Assembly (NCBI GenBank): GCA_036971475.1
Contig: JBAIZL010000005.1
Location: forward strand, 175,207,386 to 175,271,385
Reading direction: 5' to 3'
DNA from: Prosapia bicincta
Taxonomy: Eukaryota > Arthropoda > Insecta > Hemiptera > Cercopidae
DNA length: 64,000 bases
In this document: in pieces, positions 52,830 through 63,912 of the stretch
Layout: each line of letters begins with the position of its first letter
How positions within the stretch are numbered: the stretch's first letter is position 1
Notes under the pieces: generated by a model
What the model saw: the letters and a program-made list of their open reading frames with translations, nothing else
Told to the model about the DNA's origin: nothing
Databases searched by the model: none
Position numbers and translations under genes: made by a program

Positions 52830-53600
52830 CCACTCCACGATGGTCTTCGTTTTGGAAATAGAAAGAGATGGTAGCTTGGCATTTCTGGACGTTTTGGTTA
52901 GGAAGAGTTAAAATAGTTGCTTTCAACTTTCGGACTGCAGAAAACCAACTCGCTAATAGGTATACTAATGCTATGTCTTACCACCAACCTTCCCAGAACC
53001 AAATTGTTTGTGACGCTCTTTTCTCATTCTCACAAATTAACCGACATACATTCAAAGGACCATGAACTTATTACAATGACAGAGGTGATTAGAAGCAATG
53101 ACTATGTCATTGATAAAGAGTTACATTGCCAATATATCCTTTCGGTCGACGAATACAAGAAACAAATTAAGGAGAATAGTAGTATTGTTTTATCTTTTAT
53201 TACTTATAAAATTGGTTTTTAGGAAGGATGGTATAAACCTCACACCACCATTGATAAGGCTCTTGGTAAAGCCAAAAACAAGATCTATTTAAAAATCCAT
53301 GGTATTTACAGCGTTTCTTATGGAGATTGTATTGTGCATTGGCCTAATTAATAGACATGCCTCAGCTAAGATTGAAGACCACAAACCTGGCATTAAAAGC
53401 AAACAACAAAAACGTCCACTCTGTATAAGCAGGCCAACAAAGCAGGTCATACCATTAATTTCCAATATTGCTAACAAATTGCACAACTGGAAATTAACAC
53501 ATCTGGGGTTGTAAGGTCATCAAAATAGAGAAGCAAGGGAGGTTTAACAAATGCAATAGTAACCTGAATTTACCTACAGTATCGAAATACATCATTGATA
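52830..53600 (+). pseudogene. Penelope-like element fragment
   Basis: Broken + strand frames give MVFVLEIERDGSLAFLDVLV at about 52840. A TNAMSYHQPSQNQIV segment and ALFSFSQINRHTF follow, the usual Penelope block after the RT core (E.DGSLPFLDVLV...Y......HP..QK). Further on are RKDGIN, a decayed GIY-YIG region with IEDHKPGIKSKQQKRPL (53369-53419), and KIEKQGRFNKCNSNLNLP. Several stops and shifts are present. A (TA)n tract follows at 53822, as beside the other Penelope-like repeats. Confidence 0.75.
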
Positions 53601-53818
53601 GATTTTATAGGTGAAATGGTAAACAAAAAGAAAGAATGCAAACAATTATTTGTTCAGGAGTGTACCGATTGACATCCTAATATCGCTGCTTAAATCTTGT
53701 ACTTGCAATTCAACTGTTGTTGGGTATACCACCTCAATGGTAGATGAGATTATAGCAAAACTGTTTTATGCACTAGAAAATAAACTGATTATACTCTGGA
53801 TATTAACTATTCATCATT

Positions 53819-53821
<3 letters not shown>

Positions 53822-53894
<73 letters not shown>
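53822..53894. repeat. (TA)n followed by (TG)n microsatellite
   Basis: TA from 53822 to about 53874, then TG to 53894. It lies downstream of a Penelope-like fragment. Confidence 0.95.
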
Positions 53895-53895
<1 letters not shown>

Positions 53896-56170
53896 TAAGA
53901 CCTATACTCGCAAAACAATGCAGACAAGAAAAACTGCTTTTAATGAGCGTTCTAATGAAGGAAAGAGGCAAAAGAAAAAATGGCTGTCTAAATTAGTGAT
54001 TTTACTAGTAGTTGGAATTATCATCTTTGATAAGAGTATAACATTTCAAGGGAATAGAACATTATACAGAATGGGGAGACAATAAAATAAAAAGGTTGTA
54101 CTTCGTCAAACCAGATGTAGTGAGAGTTGCTTCCAAAGCAAGATAAATAAACATGGGTAATTGTTACAATATTGCATAGTAACACAATCTACTGAAAGAG
54201 ACTAGTATAGTTGACAAATTGAGCAAGCTGTTTTAGGTTTAAAATTGTAAAAAATGATAACTTCAGTTTTACCCCTCATTAATATACATTTTCTGTCATT
54301 TATGTGGAAAAACAATAATTTTGTTTCAAATATCTGTTGTTTTACTGGACAAGTAATTAAAATTCTCTGAGAATTATTATTTTTATTTTAAAATATTTAC
54401 AGATTTCTTATATAATAATATAAAGTATAAAATACAATTATATACATTATTACTACAACATGTAACCTTATAAATAATAATATACAAATTGTAAAAAATC
54501 ACATTTTTATCACATTGGTTAATTCATACAATTATACATTAGACTAGTTTTTAAATTATAGTATTCCTAAGGTACAATATCATAGAGGTTCATGTTTTTA
54601 CAGTGTCAACACTGTGAATAGATACTATCTCTAAAATTTAGTATATCCTATCATATTAACTTAAACATTAAAAATTTATTTTCATATTTCAATAGCTTGT
54701 GTGTATATAAATAAGTCAGATGAAATGGAAATTGATAGTAAAGATCTAGTTTATTTTTATATTTTAGCCTAAAAATTGTTATACAGTATTAGAATATATT
54801 ATTATTTATTTTAATTCTTCATTTGAAAAATTATTTAAACTTTATGTTATTGAAGACATTATGTGTGATTACTACTGGTATCACTTGGCAAAAAAACACT
54901 ACTTACTGATATTTCTCAGCAGACGTGTTTCACACTAGATCAGTGGATTATTGAACAATGCACTAATCTGGTGTGAAACGCATCTTCTGAAAAATATTAG
55001 TAAGTAGAGCAGTAAATTAAAAAACCTCAAGATGTACAATACAAAAACTGCAAGTTTAAATGCGTTATTAATTTTAAGTAATTTTGATTTAAAGTTTTCT
55101 TTTTTAAATTTAAAAAAAACAAAGCCAAATCAAATCTTTAAGTAACATCTCTGGGCCACTAAATATTCTAAAAATATCTCTACAGAATGTTAATTTATTA
55201 ATCTCTTGATATTATCAAGGTAACAAACATTACAGTTTAAATATGTGTTTGTATGAACACACTTACTAAAAAAGGACACAACAGATTATAAAAAACTAAT
55301 ATCAATAAAAAATAGTATTTACAAAATTACATAATTCAAGTTTCCAATTGACATAATTCATAGTCAAAGTTATTCGTAATTATAATTTAACTCACTAAAT
55401 ATCTATGTATTTTAATAAATATTATTTATAATTATTTTGAAAATACACAAAACTAACAATCAATTACGTAAAATTATCAATATCATTATTATTAATAAAA
55501 ACAATATAAAATTACATGTTGACAAGGAATATACACAAAATATTTTTTTATATAATTTTTGAAAATTAAAAAAGCGATTTTCATTGGTTGGAGTTAAATT
55601 AATAAACTCTGCTACTTAAGATATTGAAATGAAAATCTTAAGTTCTTACTAATTACACATTTTTTGTAAACTATGAAAAAAAAACAATCTTCCATCATTA
55701 TAATGAAGTTTTTTAATTAAATAGTAAAATAATGTTTTTCTTTTAAGAATATGAAAAGCAATAGTATCATGTGCACATAAAGTTTAAAATTGCACCTGTA
55801 ATATTTTAAAGTACATGAAAAGATTCTTACAGATTTAAAAAGTTGAAATTTTATGAGTAGTTTATTACATACAAGCCTTTATATGATTATCATTGCCTAT
55901 AAAGTATACTATTGGCTCAAGTTGAAAATAAGAACAAAAAAATGTTCACAGTAATTTATTTATGAAGTTTATTTTAACTATTCTTCATTAGGTTACTGAA
56001 TTTGGTTTCTTTAGCAGTATCTATAAAAGACATTGTTCTAAACAATGTTAGAAAACCATTACTTATACATTCTATCATTATTGTAATAAACAGTTTTCAA
56101 ACTGGTTCAAACATACACATGTATCATATGTACAAACTCAATTGTCTAGTCCATTACAATTAGTATAGAA
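53895..56170. other. Intergenic or 3' UTR sequence of the adaptor gene
   Basis: No coding exon was recognised. A short fold-back repeat lies at 54890-55015. The part next to 56171 is probably the 3' UTR of the - strand adaptor gene, but no poly(A) site can be chosen. Confidence 0.5.
54890..55015. repeat. Short fold-back repeat, copy 1
   Basis: CTACTTACTGATATTTCTCA and CGTGTTTCACAC recur inverted (GTGTGAAACGCATCTTCTGA, ATATTAGTAAGTAG) around a centre near 54955. A related copy is at 60615-60722. Confidence 0.75.
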
Positions 56171-56279
56171 TTACAAAGCAAATAAGTCTATAGTATTCCT
56201 ATTACTTAAGTCTGCATTAGCCATGAACATGTTGGTCTGTAAACAGTCGGTGGCTGATTTGTTCATATTCTGATATATC
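56171..56279 (-). CDS. Adaptor terminal exon ending in DLFAL
   Basis: Acceptor CTGTTTTAG. In the phase set by the upstream exons it reads IYQNMNKSATDCLQTNMFMA and ends NRNTIDLFAL, stop TAA at 56173-56171. The DLF ending parallels ARH. Another frame (DISEYEQISHRLFTD..., stop after 20 codons) is also open but out of phase. Confidence 0.65.
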
Positions 56280-59200
56280 CTAAAACAGATAAGGACGAAA
56301 AGAGATGAAAAATTGAGCACTGTAAAAGTAATACAGTTAGATCAGTGTAAAATCAGTTAGATAAAGTTAATTTTAATTTTTCCAACAATATATTTAATTT
56401 CAATTTATTTATCTACAGTTTTTCAAAATTGTCAGAAATAAAATTTTGTGAATGTTGATTCTAAAAGCTGCAACTACCACTATTTAGTTAAGTATATGGG
56501 AAAGCAACCAAAGTGTTACAGTTTTACACTGCAACATAGGATTATGCTTCTATAGAAATTAAAGTATAAAGACAAAATTAAAGTTTGGGTGAATAGTACG
56601 ATTTAAGTATTGAAAATGGAAAATGGAGTTTCCGAAACGGGTCCACAGGGGAGAATATTGTAATGTTAGGCAAGGTAGAAAACTGTACTCAATATACTTA
56701 AGGTAATTATTTGTAACAATTATAAACAGTGAACTCTTGTTTTTCAGAATTTTCACCTGTAATGGTTACAACTTCATTTCTGTTTAATTATACCTGTCAA
56801 TTTGATCATTTTTGGAAAATTTCATAGCTGATCTCTGGAAAAGACCTGATATAATCAAAGGAGAGGATCTGCAAAATTAACAAAGTAAGGAAGGGAAATG
56901 AAGATTACTAAAGGTAAACGAGAAGAAGCAGTAAATATGTAATCTTTGTGAAAGGGATAGAAGGTAAGTAGTTCAAAGAAATAAATGATTCCTTAATAGA
57001 ATGAAGACAAAAGAAATGAGGGGCAGTACAAGAAGGTAATCATCATGGATATAAGAATGAAATTAATCAAGGAAATAAATGATAAAAAGAAGGAAACTGA
57101 GTGGAATCAAACTGTAAAGAAGGAGGAATATAGAGACAATATAAATAAAATCAAGAAAGGTTATATAAAAAAAAAGGATTAGATAAGAAAATGGAAGAGA
57201 CCATGAAGGTATGGGAATGAAACAAGAGAAATTTAAGTAGGTAACTATGGTTTCTAAATGAGAAATTGGAATTTCTTATTTTGATTTTATCAAATCAAAA
57301 TCAAGCTGAATTTAAAGAGGAATGTAAAAATTGAACCAAAACCAGGAGCAGATAAGAAGAAACACGGGCAATATAAATAAAAATAAGAAAAGGAATTTAA
57401 GGGAGTAAAGGAAAATAATTATCAGGGGATGAGAGAAGTTTAAGAAATAATTACAGATAGACCTACTAGAGGAGATACATAAAGAACAAGATGAAGTTTA
57501 AATAGGCATAATCCTTCAATAGATATAGTAGCCATACTGGCTGATGGTCTTAAAACTACAAAAATAACTAAATAACATTTTAATAAATTATTAAAATTTA
57601 TTTTGTTATTTGACCAACTATTAAAAAATGATTACTTATTTTAGTAATTTAAATACTTGACTAAAACCATTGATATTATTCAGCATATCTATTTCATACT
57701 AATCATTCATTTATATAAATACAAGTTGGACTTCAAGCTTTGTATCTTGAATCACTTAACACTCTGATTAAAACTGATTTAAGCTAAGTATTTGAATAAA
57801 AAGTTATAAAAAACAACTATACTTCATTAACGGCATATTTACAGCTTACTCACCTCATAGAAGATTCTTCTTGGTCATTTTCAAAACTGACCTAAAATCA
57901 GAAATAAACATATATTTTTAACTGTATGAGGAGAATTATTTATAAAATATTATATTTACAATGTTTTCTTGTGTTTACTCACCACTTATACTTTAATGTA
58001 CTTGAAAAAGAATTTTGATATTTTTTCCAAGTCAATTTTTTTCAAGAGCTGTAGTGAAATATCTCCTATTCAAATACTGTATACTGCAACCTAATGCTTG
58101 AAAATAAAAGCACTACAGCTTCAGTTTCTGAAAGTTTACTTGCAAAAATATCAAGTACTCTTCTTGTTTAAGTACAATAACATACAGTGTGTATAGACAA
58201 ACATTTCGTAAACAAAAATATTTTACTAATTCAATGTTTAAAGTGTTTCACATTTTATGCATGAAGAATATAATATATGCAAAAGCCCTAATGATAAAAC
58301 ACTAGTAAAACCTTAGAATTAAATTAAATTGATTACGGTAACAATAATAATTTTAAAATGAAAAACATAAGTTACAAATTGACTATTCCTAAATAATAAA
58401 GACTTTAGTAGTGTGCATTGTTAGTAAGGGAAAAGTTGTATTTATAATTTTATTTTTTTAGGCCTAGAAAGCCAACAGATATTATCATCAGTAACACAGG
58501 TGTATGCCCCTTTAAACCTCTGCATTGTGGAGGGTTGCTACAAATTAAGGAAACATGGACAAACTATAAAAGAATGTGAAAAATTAATAATATGGAAAAT
58601 GAGTATATAAATAATTCCAACAAAGAGTTGGAATTCTATTCTTGTTTAACAGGTTATTTGTTATTTTTTCGCAACAATATGGGATTATAATGAGCCCTGC
58701 CAGGAATTCATAGAAGGGTATTAGTGTCAATACCAAGAAAAACTCCTACTCCCCTCTACACCAATTCAAGAGGACAGTAGGTGAACCAATAAATATGATT
58801 AGGTGAGGCGTTATTGGAACCAACAAATTGGGGCACATATTATTATGTGTGAGAGGGTATAGTGTTATCTATGCCACTGACTATCATTTATAACCAATGA
58901 ACATTTGGCAATTTATTAATAACATTTATTAAAATGTAGTATTTTCCATTTAATTAAATATTAAAAAATACTGTACCTATTACTTTCTAATAAATGGTTA
59001 TCTTTTTTAATTATTTCTCTATTTTTATTTATTTTATCTTTATATAAAGTATGTTATATGGTTATAATAATCCCCAAAACGGTCCAAATACTGCAGATGA
59101 GTATTGAGCTTTTGCCATAAACTGATTTAATTTGTTGGCTGTACAATTATACTATAATGGTTCAAACATAAACATTACACTTACCCAATTATTTTCTTTG

Positions 59201-62200
59201 CATTTTTCAATAGATATATCTATCAACATAATATTGTTACTCCTCAAGTTTTGATTGTTATCCTGTTTATTAAACCCTAAAACAAAGCAATCAAAATATT
59301 GTTTAATATCATGAAATTTCATTGTTACTGATTTAATCTACTAAACAACAAACTTATCGTTTTAACCATTTTACGTCAAGATAGAAATGAAATTATGGAC
59401 AGAATTTGTTTTAAAAACTAAAATAATTATTCTTGAAATGAATATTTGCACTAACATATTACAAACTTTATCTATGATCTGATGTAAAAATAACATAGGG
59501 TATTAGTTTAAAATTATTAAAATATTTAGTATATTTGAGTATAAAAATCCTTTACGAAAATTCACACATGTATATAACATATTTATACTGTATGTGAATT
59601 ATAATGTAATTGGGTGTTGGGTATATGTGATGGATGTAGTTTGAAATGTTTTTACATTTTGTACTATTCGGTTGTGAGGTGTTGGCTTTTTACTTAGTTT
59701 ATGTATAATTTTTAAATTTTATGTGATGTGTTGTATAGTTGTGGTTTGTGTATGTGAGGGGTTAGCAAAGTTTGAAGAGTGTTTTTGTCTGTGAGTGCTT
59801 ATAAGTGTACTTGGTAATTTGTAAAATGACCCTCCTGATTGTATTTTATCGTGGTAGTTTTTCTGTTTATATAACTGTTTAATAGTGTTTTTTAATGTAT
59901 AGTATTTTTGCTTGGTGTACATTTTTTCTTGCATCTGGATTGTGGTTTTGTATTTGTTGAGTTTATAATAGGATTGATCTCCCAAATCATCCATCTTCAC
60001 TAAACAAAGAAAGTAAGTTCTACTATAGGCAAGTGCCACATTTTAATATATGTTTAAGTTAAAACAATTATTAATTTAAAAAGCAATAAATATTTTTTTT
60101 ATTATGTTTGTTTATGTGAGTCTATTTCATGAAAACAGACCGAATTATATATGTAAATTTTGTAGTAAACAGGTTAAATAGTAATTTTGCTAATTTTGAA
60201 GCTAACTCATTCCCCTCTCCATCTCCAGTTGAACTTAACTAATGAATATCTGTTTAACAATAGGCAATCCTATTATTTGACTAATATAAAAAAAATAATA
60301 ATTTGGAAACACTAAGTAAAGCTGAATTTTCATATAAAATTAAAAAATTATTTCTAATATATGCAATAATTATATAGAACAATCCTCATTGCAATGCTTG
60401 TACACCAGTGATTTATGCTTTATTTTCCAGAGTCTTGAATCATTGTCGAAAAGTGTTCCAGTGTACCATATTCATGTTTATCTTTATGTGAAATAACAAG
60501 TTTTTTGATAATTTACTACTATCCATATTCTATGACTTCATTTTAGTATAGTGTCTATAGCTTGCAAATGTTGTATTATATGTTTTGAGGTTTTTAAAAA
60601 TTTATTTATCAATTTACCTTGGCAAATATCGTTTACTGATATTTCTCAGCAAAAGTGCATTCGGTCCAAGTATGAAACACATCTGCCGAGAAACTTTAGT
60701 AAGTAGTTGTTTGCCAAGTTGAATTGGTAAATAATAGTGTTTAAATTTAAATCTGTTCAATTAAATTTTCTATATTTAAACTTTAAAGGTTTTATTGAAG
60801 ATAAAGTAATTCAGTAGATTTGAAATAAGATTTTCTTTAAGACTATTTCTCTTTAAATCAAACCATTTCAATATAATCAGCCTGTCAAAATTTAAATTTC
60901 AAATGACTTGAAAATTCAATTTTTTAATAATTTTATCTTACCATTATTAATGTGATTAGATTTATTATTGGCAGCTGATGCATCGTTCATCCTGAAGTTG
61001 GACACAAAATGTTGGTTTTCTAGCCAAGCTTCATATACTCCATTAAAAGCCTTAGCAAATGTTATAGCCATTTGTTCAGCCTGCACATAATATTTAATAG
61101 TTAATCAATAATAAACAAAGAACATGTTACTGTGTAGTGATTTAATGACTTTTTGTATATTATAGGTTTCATATTAGAAAGCTTTGAAAAACTTATGTAA
61201 TTCATAACCTTAAGGACAAATTTGCATGCATAAAATTTTAAATAAAATTATCTATATTCAAAAACCACATAGTTTTTGTAAATAAACTATTTTATTTATG
61301 TATTCTAACATGGTAGTATGACTCATTTCTGCTAAATGTTTCTACTATACACAATTTCAGAAATAGTATTTGAATACTTTAATCTTGGAATGGAATTCAT
61401 CAATGGGGAAACATAACTGGTATCTATTTATACTTTTAAAACTACAAATGTTTTATATATAAGACTTTGTGTATTGTAAAAAAAAGTTTACATACTTATC
61501 TTTTAATCTAAGGTATTAAATAATAATATCGAAAACTCTGTTATAAAATAATTTAATATTATAAAAACCTTATGGTGTAACAATAATAATTTTTAAAACT
61601 TGTACGGTTTAGGCCTTTAATTCGAAAAACATTTTTATAAATATCATATAAATTATAATAGATAAAATAACTACTACGTTCTAAAACAGAAAAGTATAAT
61701 ATAACAATTTACACTATACTTAATGTTTTATGTCTTTTTTGGTTATGTTGTACCAAAGTTAGATAATTGAAACAGTTTTCGATTATCTGTCCTACGAGTT
61801 CTATGTAGATATTGGTCAGATATCTTACAATAAATTTTTTTCACTCTATGCCTTAGTAGCGAGATTTTACTTGCTGATAAACAAATTTATATTTTAATTT
61901 AACCAAAGATTGTAAAAAAACAATATATACTTATTACACTTTTGCTATTACTTGCGACCAGACTTTCTGTTAACTAAAAGTTGTTAAATTGTTAACTTAC
62001 ACTTGGAGGAAATGTTTTCGACTTACGACTTCTTCAGCCTCGTATTTTTGCCGCTAGGAATGCTGCAGTTGTGCTTCCTCGGTAACATTTTTTTGAAAGT
62101 TAGAAGTGATGTGATCGAAGAGTATGTGTGATCTGTGCCGTGTTGTTCGTTTAGGAAACCACTTTTATGTATGTTACTATGTCTATATATTTCATATTGT

Positions 62201-62880
62201 TCTAGTGTGTTTAATTTATGGCCTTTGTTGCATTTGTGGCACACCCCGTGCCACACCTTGCGTGACATACACATGGAAGCACAACTGCAACATTCCTAGC
62301 AGCAAAAATACGAGGCTGAAGAAGTCGTAAGATGAAAATGTTTCCTCCAAGTGTAAGTTAACAATTAACCAACTTTTAGTTAACAAAAAGTCTGGTCACA
62401 AGTAATAGCAAAAGTGTAATAAGTAATTAACAACCAGCTCGTCATGAACAGCAACAAGATTTTGATATTTAAAACAATAAATATTTTAAAAAATCTATAC
62501 TGCAGGAAAAAAATTGTTATTGGTATCTATTTGTATGAATTACATACAAAATAGATATCGCACAGACGAACCATCGTAAAGCCTGGCTTTCAAGTCAACT
62601 GATTTTTATTCAAGGATATGGATTGATGATCTATTTTCTTGATACAAATACATTATAAAAGCAAAGATATTTTGTAAAAGTTACTAATGAATACCATTCC
62701 ATTGTTGCACAATTATGTATAATATAAATTTTTTTACATTAGTTTATGACTATTCAAAATTTAATTTTGTAGATTTGTAAAAATTTACAAATTTACAAAA
62801 CTAAAGTTCAGATAGTCACAAACTAATATAAAAGTAATTGATTAAGTTTCACCGAACATAATGGAGTACAAAATTAAAGA

Positions 62881-62953
<73 letters not shown>

Positions 62954-63585
62954 GTTGATAATAGAATTTATCAACTTAATAAAGTCAGTGCAATGGAAAA
63001 ATAATGAACAACGTAAAATATCAAGATATATATAACAGTTTAACATATTTGTGAACAAACATTTTCTTTGATCAATCTAAATAAAAGTACTACAAGATCT
63101 TGACAATGATATACTATACATTTACATGTTGTGTTAAAAATAAATAGTACTAGCACTATAGGGCCAGAAAATAAGAAAATAATAAGCCTTGCAAAGTGCC
63201 TTGGCATGTGATTTGTTAATGTTTTCTACTAATCACCAATGATATAAATAAAAAATTATTACCTGAAACTAATCTTTTTTGTATTTATTACTTTCTAATT
63301 ATAGCTTATATGTTTTCCAGCCTGCAATAAATGTTCTGTCTATCAATCAAGTCAGGGGCAAAAACAGTTGGTAATGACTTTACTAAGTGCTACTTTTAGG
63401 TAAATTTTCATAATATTATTGCTCAGTGATATATTATTATCATTATAGATTAGACACTTAAAATCATACATACTATTCCTTTCTTTGGACAAAGGAAAGC
63501 GTGACATTCTGTGGTCTCATAAATATTTGTAGTCAGGAATGCAAATACTCGGCTGTGAGTAGAGTCTACTGAACAATTGGAAATC
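56171..63585 (-). CDS. PTB-domain adaptor, LDLRAP1/ARH-like (5' end outside window)
   Basis: Six - strand exons with consensus junctions join in one frame into 188 codons including the stop: 63585-63474, 61080-60942, 59276-59185, 57891-57854, 56868-56794 and 56279-56171. The first two encode the second half of a PTB domain (SRVFAFLTTN, ETTECHAFLCPKKG, AEQMAITFAKAFNGVYEAWL). CHAFLC plus this helix is closest to LDLRAP1 (ARH), which links NPxY tails of LDL-type receptors to clathrin and AP-2. The tail has LIDIS, a possible clathrin box, and ends IDLFAL, like the DLF ending of ARH. I infer an endocytic adaptor for lipoprotein or yolk-protein receptors. The start and first PTB half lie beyond the right edge. 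Small exons could be missing between those listed. Confidence 0.82.
56794..56868 (-). CDS. Adaptor 75-bp exon
   Basis: Acceptor AATTTTGCAG, donor GTATAA (weak). Encodes SSPLIISGLFQRSAMKFSKN then DQID. Phase 2 at both ends, so skipping it would keep the frame. It could be alternatively spliced. Confidence 0.55.
56870..57500 (+). other. Purine-rich tract in adaptor intron
   Basis: For about 600 bp the + strand is strikingly rich in A and G (runs such as AGAAGGAGGAATATAGAGA) with few C or T, so the transcribed gene strand is pyrimidine-rich. No coding sense is apparent. Confidence 0.6.
57854..57891 (-). CDS. Adaptor 38-bp exon
   Basis: Acceptor GATTTTAG, donor GTGAGT. Encodes VSFENDQEESSM, an acidic stretch following the W of the previous exon. 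The only open frame is the one that joins its neighbours. Confidence 0.65.
57900..59180. other. Adaptor intron, nothing recognised
   Basis: AT-rich sequence with a less biased patch at about 58450-58870 that I cannot identify. Confidence 0.5.
59185..59276 (-). CDS. Adaptor exon: tail with clathrin-box-like LIDIS
   Basis: Acceptor TTTTAG, donor GTAAGT. Continues the Asn/Gln-rich linker and then NNIMLIDISIEKCKENNW. LIDIS resembles a clathrin box (L-hydrophobic-x-hydrophobic), comparable in place to LLDLE of ARH. Confidence 0.7.
59719..60039 (-). pseudogene. Possible Penelope-like N-terminal fragment
   Basis: A 106-codon - strand frame starts MALAYSRTYFLCL and contains IKQLYKQKNYHDKIQSGGS and LPSTLISTHRQKHSSN. 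It resembles the linker that follows the RT core in Penelope-like proteins. Its first 40 bp (GGCACTTGCCTATAGT) are shared with 47133-47170 in the opposite orientation, so it belongs to a dispersed repeat. The assignment is tentative. Confidence 0.4.
60615..60722. repeat. Short fold-back repeat, copy 2
   Basis: Inverted halves: TTGGCAAA...TTTACTGATATTTCTCAGCA and GCCGAGAAACTTTAGTAAGT...TTTGCCAA. Related to 54890-55015. Confidence 0.75.
60942..61080 (-). CDS. Adaptor exon: PTB C-terminal helix
   Basis: Acceptor TATGTGCAG, donor GTAAGA. Encodes AEQMAITFAKAFNGVYEAWL, the amphipathic helix that closes the PTB domain, then an Asn-rich linker (NNKSNHINN). Both other frames contain stops. Confidence 0.88.
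61929..62424. mobile_element. Penelope-like 3' end between 150-bp inverted repeats
   Basis: The left arm 61929-62078 and right arm 62275-62424 are near-perfect reverse complements (ACTTATTACACTTTTGCTAT, GAAGAAGTCGTAAG, GCAGCAAAAATACGAGGC). The 196-bp spacer carries a - strand Penelope-like C-terminal segment. The layout matches the one at 39780-40345. It lies in the adaptor intron upstream of the 61080 exon. Confidence 0.82.
62023..62274 (-). pseudogene. Penelope-like C-terminal fragment
   Basis: The frame contains CHKCNKGHKLNTLEQYEIYR and GFLNEQHG, matching the last part of Penelope-like proteins (KG.KLN.LE...IY......LNEQ). The remainder of the frame runs into the terminal repeat. Confidence 0.65.
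62882..63023. repeat. (TA)n tract with adjoining 40-bp Penelope-associated motif
   Basis: TA from 62882 to 62950. The motif GTCAGTGCAATGGAAAAATA follows at 62984-63023, also found at 40354 (+), 40642-40686 (-) and 41194-41230 (-), each time near a TA tract. Confidence 0.9.
63474..63585 (-). CDS. Adaptor exon: PTB domain strands
   Basis: Acceptor GTTCACAG, donor GTATGT. Encodes ISNCSVDSTHSRVFAFLTTN and ETTECHAFLCPKKGI, the beta strands before the last PTB helix. Enters in phase 1 from an exon outside the window and leaves in phase 0. Confidence 0.85.
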
Positions 63586-63794
63586 CTGTGAACATTACAA
63601 CATTTAAATTGCAAAGATTTACAAAATATAGTCCTTAAACTACGTAGTTAAAATAAATAATAATTTATACATTGAAGTCATGTTTGCTAAAACATTAATT
63701 TAAGAACTACCATTAAGTATAGAAAATATTATACTCATGTACTTCAACATATATTAATATGTAAACACCTGACTACAATAAAACTTACTTTTTG

Positions 63795-63912
63795 TGTAAA
63801 TGATAATGACCATTTTGGGAGATGTGCCCCTTTATCAATTTTCATTGTAACTTACTTACAGTTCAAGTGATAATGGGAACACATCTCCCAAAATGGATAT
63901 GCACATTTAAAC
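63795..63912. repeat. Short inverted repeat near right edge
   Basis: CCATTTTGGGAGATGTG at 63810-63826 pairs perfectly with 63880-63896, and the similarity extends to about 42 bp per arm around a 33-bp loop. It is probably a small fold-back element in the adaptor intron. Confidence 0.8.

Noticed and set aside
53876..54085. 69-codon + frame starting in the TG tract
   Set aside because: It begins in microsatellite sequence and has no recognised domain.
62124..62330. + strand frame over the Penelope 3' fragment
   Set aside because: Shadow frame; the - strand shows the family motif KGHKLNTLE.
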